DNA of 64,000 nucleotides from Gnetum montanum (lineage: Eukaryota; Streptophyta; Gnetopsida; Gnetales; Gnetaceae), in contig MNCI01012668.1 of NCBI GenBank assembly GCA_015680685.1, forward strand, positions 263,436-327,435, given 5' to 3'. This document shows positions 57,901-64,000 of the stretch, piece by piece. How positions within the stretch are numbered: position 1 is the first letter of the stretch; each line of letters opens with the position of its first letter. Position numbers and translations under genes: made by a program. A model generated the notes under the pieces. The model had not been told where the DNA came from and searched no databases. It saw only the letters and a list, made by a program, of their open reading frames with translations.

Positions 57901-58430
57901 AAAAATTAAAGAAGAAACTCATAAAAACATGAATCCTATGAGCACCAGACTTATCTAGACCCTTCCACATCATGATCGATGTATCTAACTATACTTTGGG
58001 AGTAGTGCTCATGTAGATGGATGATAAGAAATGTCCATATTACATTCACTACATGAGTTGAAGCATTGTGGGAGCATAGTTAAACTACACCATCAAAGAG
58101 AAAGAATTAATGGTAGTGGTGTATGTTCTAGACAAGTTTAGATACTATGTGCTTGGTTACAAAGTATTTGTACATATAGACCATAGTGCAATCTGTTTCC
58201 TTATGAAAAAGCCAACGGTGAGCCATCATGTCATACCGTGGCTTGTGATCTTGCAAGAATTCAATCTCACTATGGTAGATTGAAAAGAGACTAAGAATGT
58301 GGTCATTGACCACCTCTCTTACTTAAGATAGGATAATAAAGAGGAGGAGAGCCTACTCTTTGATCAATTTCCTAATGAACTCCTCTTTACAGGAGTAATA
58401 AGTGAAAAAACAGCTACAAAAGTAATATGG
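57901..58430 (+). pseudogene. Element D RNase H remnant
   Basis: FHIMIDVSNYTLGVVL near 57966 (first Asp kept in IDVS), YYIHYMS then LNYTIKEKELMVVVYVLDKFRYYVLGYKVFVHIDHSAI near 58082-58190 with the Glu and third Asp, and KNVVIDHLSYL near 58296. Matches A 15348-15720. Confidence 0.75.
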
Positions 58431-59670
58431 TATAATGGCATCCTCACATATATTCTTACTCAAGAGATGTCACAAGACATGGATTTTAGGAAGAAGTAAC
58501 AATTTCTTCATCGATCCAAATACTTGGAAATCAATAGGCATCTTTACAAGGTGTGCATTGATAGCATGGTTTGCTAGTGTGTCCTTGATGAAGATCAATT
58601 ACGTATTCTCTAGGATGCTCATGAAGGGCCTTGTTGAGGTCACTATGTAGGGAGATGCATGACCATAAAAATCCTGATGGTAGGATACTATTAGCCTACA
58701 ATTTTTAGGGATGCCCACTAGTTCATCAAGTTTTGTGAACATTGTTAATGAAATGGGGGGATGAAAAATCACATGGAAGGTCCTCAATAATGGATTCAAC
58801 CACTAGAGACTTTTGACATATGGAGTATTGATTTCATGGGTCCTATCACATCCATATCCAATGGAAAGGCATATATTATAGTAGTAGTTGTCTACTGCAC
58901 AAAATGGGTATAAGCAGCAGTCGTTATTAATTGTACATCATCCATTGCTAACAAATTTACACAAAAAAATATCGTGAATAGGTTTGGGGTGCCACATTCA
59001 CTAATTTCTAATAATGGAACTCATTTCATAGGTGCCACCTTTAGAAAGTTAATGCAACACTTGGGGGTAGAACATAAATTAACAACACCTTACCAACCCC
59101 AAGCCAATGGTCAAGTAGAGGTAACCAACTGGGAGATTACAAAAATACTAAAATGAACCATTAGCAAATAGATGAAGGATTGGAGTAAAAAGCTTAACGA
59201 TGATCTCTAGGCTTATTGCTCAAGATGGAAACTTCCTATTAGCTGTTCTCCCTATGGGTTAGTGTATGGAAAACTTCCAATGCTTTCGATTCAATCCAAG
59301 CTCCATACACTGTCGATAGCCTATGATCTAAATCTTGACCTAAGTCTAGAATAGAAAGAAAGACTGATTAACCTGAACATGCTAGATGAAAATTAGTTAG
59401 TGGCCCTTTCCTTGAATGAGGTGAACAAAGCATTTAGCAAGCAGCATCATGGACTTAGAATCAAAAAAGTAAAACTTCAACCATGAGATAAGGTTCTCTA
59501 TTGGAACCCCACACATGTACCCCAAAAGATAAAATTCCAAACATTGTGGGAGGAACCTTACATAATTCATAAAACCTTTCCCTCTGGGGTCATGTTAATC
59601 TACAACCTTAAATGCCCAACTAAAGAGTAGTTGGTCAACATTCAACAAGTAAGACCTTTCCTTGAACCAT
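58431..59670 (+). pseudogene. Element D integrase remnant
   Basis: The zinc domain (AHEGP near 58618 and FCEHC near 58736) is broken. Core: FDIWSIDFMGPI near 58811 (first Asp), LISNNGTHFIGATF near 59000 with Asn in place of the second catalytic Asp, and QANGQVEVTNWEI near 59101 (Glu). QLVYGKLPM-like near 59255. The C-terminal part (KVLYWNPTHV near 59493, FQTLWEEPYIIH near 59540) is readable. The D to N change alone would inactivate it. Confidence 0.8.
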
Positions 59671-61110
59671 GATAGGCCAGTGTAACTACTGCCTTAACGA
59701 ATGGACAACCATGTTCTATTTTTTGAATCTCCTCGTTTCAACTTAGTTGTGGGGGAGATGGCCACTTGTGCTAACCATCAACATAGCTTCTCGATTTTTC
59801 TACTTTTTGATTTTCGCATGTTTGATTTTACAAAATTATTTATTTTACAAATTTTTGATTTTTAAAATTTTTCTAATTTTTTAGCATCATTAGTACTTTT
59901 GAACCTTTCTTGATTATTTTACACTTTATTATATATTTTACTTCATTTTTTTTTATTTTAGTGTGATATTTTCTTATTTTGCTAATAAAATTACTTTATT
60001 ATCATAGGGCACAATGCTGCTATTATTGTTTACTAATGATGGTTTGTGCTTAATGTTGTGATTGTTGATGTTTGATTTCTAGTTTTGAATTTTGATGTTT
60101 AATAACTTTGACATGGTTTATTTTTCATGGAATAGGTAGTGATTCCATGACATTTTCTCATCCAATGAACTCTATGGTTTGCCTTTTTTTGGGAATTTGA
60201 GGTCCTTTTCCATTAAAGAAACTTTTAATCAATCGGTAACCTTGGTAGTTCTGGAATTAGGAAGGATCCAAAGGTTTGTAAAGGGTGTGATTTCAAGAGG
60301 ACTCAATACTCTTTGAACTCTTTTACTTGCTAGAGTGCTTGAGTATTTTTCATGAACTTCTTACCATTCCATACCACCCACTAATAGGAAGTTAAATAAC
60401 GTCATTTCATGGCGTGGTTTCCATTTCAAAAACAAAAATGGGAATTCAAAGCATACCCCTTGAACATGAATAAGTCCTTACATGGTGTGATTTCCATTTC
60501 AAAAAAAAAAAAAACCAAAAAAAGAAACAAAAATAATAATAAAAATTCAAAGCACATCCCTTGGACAAATAAACAGGCTACAAGCACTAGTTATGGTACT
60601 AGAATGACATGCACCTATGATTGAAGGTCCCTTCTAACTAAGGGCCTTTTTCTCACTTCCTACTCTTTTCTTCTCTTTGTGGAATGGTGGTTTGTTTTGT
60701 GGAAGCACTCTTGTGTCTTAAGTGGGTGGATCAGTCTTACAGTGGTGATGCGAAGTCATTGAAAGCAGCTAGCTTTGGTCTGGACTAAGGATAAAACTTC
60801 TCAGGTCATTTTAAATACAAACTACACAAGGGACTTCTTATGACCTCAATTTGGAACTCCATTCCACCTTCTCTATCATTCATTCATGCTACCATAACTC
60901 ACCTCACTACCAGGTTCTATGTTATGCCCTATGTCTTGGCATGATGTGTTGGGATTCTTGAGTAGATTCTTTTGGGTTGGTCCTTAACTTGTTATGATCA
61001 TTAAATCGACTATGGGGCCCACAGACTCTTGGTTGAGGTTATGCAAGGGCAAAAAGGGCATGATCCTACTATGGGAAGGATGCACTTACATAACTCTTGG
61101 CTTGGTTAGT
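59671..61110 (+). repeat. Element D 3' UTR
   Basis: GGGGGAGATGGCCACTTGTGCTAACC near 59751, a long T-rich segment, A-rich words near 60500-60545, GGGACTTCTTATGACC near 60830 and CCACAGACTCTTGG near 61020 parallel element A (17133, 17200-17300, 17720, 18040, 18232). No env-like frame is visible. After about 61110 the similarity to A is lost. Confidence 0.65.
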
Positions 61111-61369
61111 TAAAGTTCCCTACCTTTGACATCACTACAATTCTATCTTTTGCATATTTTATTGAGTACATCACGTAGTGCTCCTTAATCTTTCATTTCA
61201 TTAATCCACTAAATAAAATTTTCTCCATTTTTTTGAATTTATGAGCTTCAACAACATCTTCACATGTTTTCATACTATTCTTGGTCTTGTAAGCTTTCAT
61301 TCGACACCAATTTCACTCAAAAGCTCTTCATATATTGCAAGTTTGACTAAAGTCAAAGTTTGACTATAG
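61111..61369. other. Junction sequence between D and F, unassigned
   Basis: About 260 bp with no match to A's 3' UTR and no coding motif. AGTCAAAGTTTGACT near 61347 is a short inverted repeat. It may be the eroded outer part of the F LTR or ordinary flank. Confidence 0.35.
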
Positions 61370-61722
61370 TGGTCAATGGTTGCATCGTTGAGACCCCATC
61401 AATGTAGCCACCTAGTCGACGAGGCCTAGTTGACTAGGCCTCATCAATGCAGCACAAAATCCCTATATATGCTATTAAACACTTTGCAATTTTTTGCCAT
61501 TTGCTCATAACACAAGGGAAGTTTTTGAAATTTTTTAGAGCCCAAAACCTTCCAGAGCTCATAACTTCCTGACTGTTTGTCCAAATCACTCTATTTTTTG
61601 ATCTTGCACTTACTAAAGGTAAGATCTTTATTGTGGGGGTTGCAAACCTTGTGGTTTTNNNNNNNNNNNNNNNNNNNNNNNNNNNNNNNNNNNNNNNNNN
61701 NNNNNNNNNNNNNNNNNNNNNN
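61370..61722 (+). repeat. Probable 5' LTR end of element F, with N gap
   Basis: GTTGCATCGTTGAGACCCCATCAATG then GACGAGGCCTAGTTGAC resembles, in motif and order, the start of the D-subfamily LTRs (49872, 52517), including GAGGCCTAGTTGA. CCCTATATATGC near 61460 could be the promoter. The rest differs. An N gap (61660-61722) hides the end and any primer-binding site. The F frame starts at 61743. Confidence 0.45.
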
Positions 61723-61742
61723 CAAACGACACTAAAACAAAA

Positions 61743-64000
61743 ATGTCCGCAATAAGGAGAACCCTTGCAACCATGGAAGAAGTGACCCAAAGCTAGAAGG
61801 GGCCAACAAGAATAAGGCCAAGAAATTTTAGAGGTGATCCATGCAATGGGACCTCTTCTTGAGGAGCCTGAAGTGGAATCTATCCGATAGATTCTAGAAG
61901 AAGAAGTGTCAACTGAACATTTACAATGAGGAGAAGTGCCTAGACTCGTGCCAAGGTTTGAGGTCACTTTGACTCAAGCCTACCTTGATATCATCAAGTC
62001 CTATGTGATTCAATGATTTTTTCTTCAAGAGATCAAATTTGGACCATTTTTGAAAAAAGCTCCAAAGGATGTCAAGACTCAATTGTGAAGCTCTCCCATG
62101 TGGTCAATCATCATGTTCATTGGGGAGTGGTACATGGTACAAACATACCTCTTCTAGAATAATCGAAGGTTGAGATACATACTCAAGATCAAGGACATTC
62201 AAGTATCCTACTCAGTAGAAGCCATTGCATAGGCACTTGGGTTGCCAAACACTAGAACATAGCTAGCAAAATTATCCATGGAAGATGAACCTAAGGCTAA
62301 GAAGGAGTGGACCTAGCATTGCTATAGAGTGGATCATAAGGAGTATGGTGCACTCACACCAGTGGAATGAATTTACTTTAAGATTGCAGCCTATCACCTT
62401 AATCCAATAGTGAGGGTATGCAAGGTGACTGCTTTCTCCACCTGAGCATGCTCTACTCTAAGAGGGAAGTTCCCCGTTAACCTTCCACAACTACTATACT
62501 TGGATATTGAGAAATGTTTCAAAGAAAATGAACATGGAATGAAGACCCTACTCTTTCCATGAATCATCTGAAAAATTTACAAGAGGACAAGCATTGTTCA
62601 CTACTTTAATGATACACTTAGGCATACTCCTTTGGCTTCATGGTTCGAGATCATGAAAGAGAATATGCCAGTGACAACTTAATTAGAGGAGCTGCCACCA
62701 TCACCACCCACTTAGGAAAACGCTATAGGCCCACACAACCATTGAGTGTGTACAAAAAATCTAAGAATAGCTCTTAAGCTAGCAAATGCAACAAGTAGGA
62801 ACAAGTGGGGTAGATCCATCTGTGTACTAACTAGTAATGAGTCATCTTAATGAGGTGGCCTGAATAGTTAGGTATATGGAAAGAGGTGGTCCCATTTTTT
62901 GTATCCAAAGAACATAGCTACTTGTGAGGTTAGATCCCAATGGTCCAGAGGTGATGGTGTTACTATCAACAAACCATCTATTCCTAGAAATATTTGAAAA
63001 TTTTTCCACTTTGTTAGTAAGGTTGGAGGAAGGCTTAAGGGCAACTATCTTGGTGATGCAGCATCAAGGGTAAGAAATGGAAATTGAAGTGGTTGCTGAC
63101 CATGTACTAGAAGCATTGAATGCACTTGCGGCATTTTTACCAGATGTATCTGCACTTCAAGATGTGTAGACATTCATAGGCATAGTCAAGGAAAAATTAA
63201 ACATAGCTCAACATGAAAAATTTCTTGAACAACTGGTAGGAATTGAGCAACCAACTCCAAACATCTTTGATCTTCTAGAGAACATCACTACAACCCAGTT
63301 AGAGTTACTAAACACAAGGGGTAGATGCATTATTTTAGAAAGACAAATAGAAATGGCTCAAGAGAAAAATCAGCACTTGGCTATGGAGGTTAATCAACTT
63401 CATGCACAACTTGCAAATCCTGCAATCCTCAAACTAGTAGTAACAAGAGATGAAGATCTGAAATAGCTTCAAGAACAATTTTGAAAAGTTGAGGAGGAGG
63501 TAGTAATGGCCATCTTTAAATAGTCCATAGTTGAAGCTAAAACATACTCAATAGAAGGACTTAAACCAAATGTGCTAGGAGAATGAAATATTAACAACAC
63601 AGAATTATCACCTACAAAATGTTGATGCTTAAAAGGATCAAATTCAAGAATTTATTCATCAATAGTAGGAGTAATTGCTAGGGTAAAACTAAACTGAGGA
63701 AATTGGCCATGGAAAATCACAATTTGTCAATGAACGAGGTACATATCTTGTGAAAAAATTCTACCATCGAGATCGCTGCCTAGAAGAACAAAGCCCTCAA
63801 ATTTGAGAAAGTGAAAAATCACTACAGGGACTAGGTTGGCTTGCATAAAGAAGTTAATGAGAAACACATCTAAATAGCAAAGGAAAAAGTGAATGAAGTC
63901 CTCTAGCAACTCCAACAAGGCATAGAAGTGTGGCAACCCATTGCTAATGGGATTGCTGCCTACAACAAAGCAGAGATCTACTTAAGGGAGTTGTAGATCA
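61743..64000 (+). pseudogene. Element F long frame, unfamiliar, runs off window
   Basis: Starting at MSAIRRTLATMEE, one eroded reading can be followed for more than 2.2 kb with stops at TAG or TGA and a few frameshifts. First part: PRFEVTLTQAYLDIIKSY near 61955, IMFIGEWYMVQTYLF near 62108, RYILKIKDIQVSYSVEAIA near 62177, ALGLPNTRT near 62234, AAYHLNPIVRV near 62386 and LLYLDIEKCFKENEHGM near 62495. It has the look of a globular capsid-like or plant transposon-associated domain, but no family is certain. Second part (62850-63700): Glu/Lys/Leu-rich heptad-like helices, for example ILERQIEMAQEKNQHLAMEVNQL near 63330. The F' copy at 51181 suggests a zinc knuckle at the far end. Confidence 0.5.

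Larger units (their letters stand above)
52517..61110 (+). mobile_element. Element D: Athila-like, decayed
   Basis: 5' LTR 52517-53452, primer-binding site 53453, then gag, protease, RT, RNase H, integrase and a 3' UTR that can be followed to about 61110 by similarity to element A. No 3' LTR of the same type follows. At about 61370 a different LTR-like sequence begins. D differs from A in LTR sequence except at the ends, but their proteins align throughout. Confidence 0.8.

Noticed and set aside
61434-61967. 177-residue minus-strand frame
   Set aside because: It spans the N gap, which translates as unknown residues, and lies opposite the F frame. It is an artefact.

Overview
The window is repeat-dense plant nuclear DNA. 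Everything that can be identified is LTR-retrotransposon sequence, mostly old and full of stop codons and frameshifts. I see no cellular protein gene, rRNA, tRNA or CRISPR array. The mix of Ty3/gypsy lineages (Athila-like, Tat/Ogre-like with two RNase H domains, and a third gypsy type) with Ty1/copia remnants, at this nesting depth and age, suggests a seed plant with a very large genome. A gymnosperm is plausible but the sequence alone does not prove it.

Layout, left half: the end of a Tat-type LTR (1-144) lies in the 3' UTR of an Athila-like element whose 3' LTR is 317-1080. A decayed copia element follows (about 1130-4970). Next is a gypsy element, here called B, whose reading frame has been split three times. 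A 3.0-kb reverse-oriented gag-only element, R, is inserted at 6588-9582 with target-site duplication (TSD) CCAAA. A 10-kb Athila-like element, A, is inserted at 9908-19889 with TSD GGTGC. A 17.3-kb Tat/Ogre-like element, C, is inserted at 20523-37792 with TSD GAGAT. B coding sequence resumes in frame after R and after A. B's own 3' LTR appears at about 37852, after C.

Element C is the best preserved. It has 2.0-kb LTRs containing a 192-bp tandem array, then gag, protease, a 3.5-kb non-coding spacer that may be an intron, RT, two RNase H domains, integrase, and a 15 x 38-bp minisatellite in the 3' UTR.

Layout, right half: 38.6-42.2 kb holds nothing recognisable. A reverse-strand Tat-type pol (44173-47640, element E) is followed by nine copies of a 191-bp repeat with palindromic cores (about 48195-49790). 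Then come an Athila-like LTR (49872-50803) with an inverted LTR fragment beside it, the 3' end of an unfamiliar element F' (51181-52516), and a second, more decayed Athila-like element D (52517 to about 61110). Last is the 5' end of another F element (about 61370 to the right edge).

Most unusual points: (i) F and F', apparently non-autonomous LTR elements with a long coiled-coil and zinc-knuckle open frame that I do not recognise, where F' ends in an Athila-like 3' UTR and LTR; (ii) the 191/192-bp palindromic arrays in C and E, which share an ACGCT core although the rest has diverged; (iii) dispersal of the same core through the leader and spacer of C. Two single-N positions are flanked by exact or near-exact duplications and look like assembly joins, not biology.
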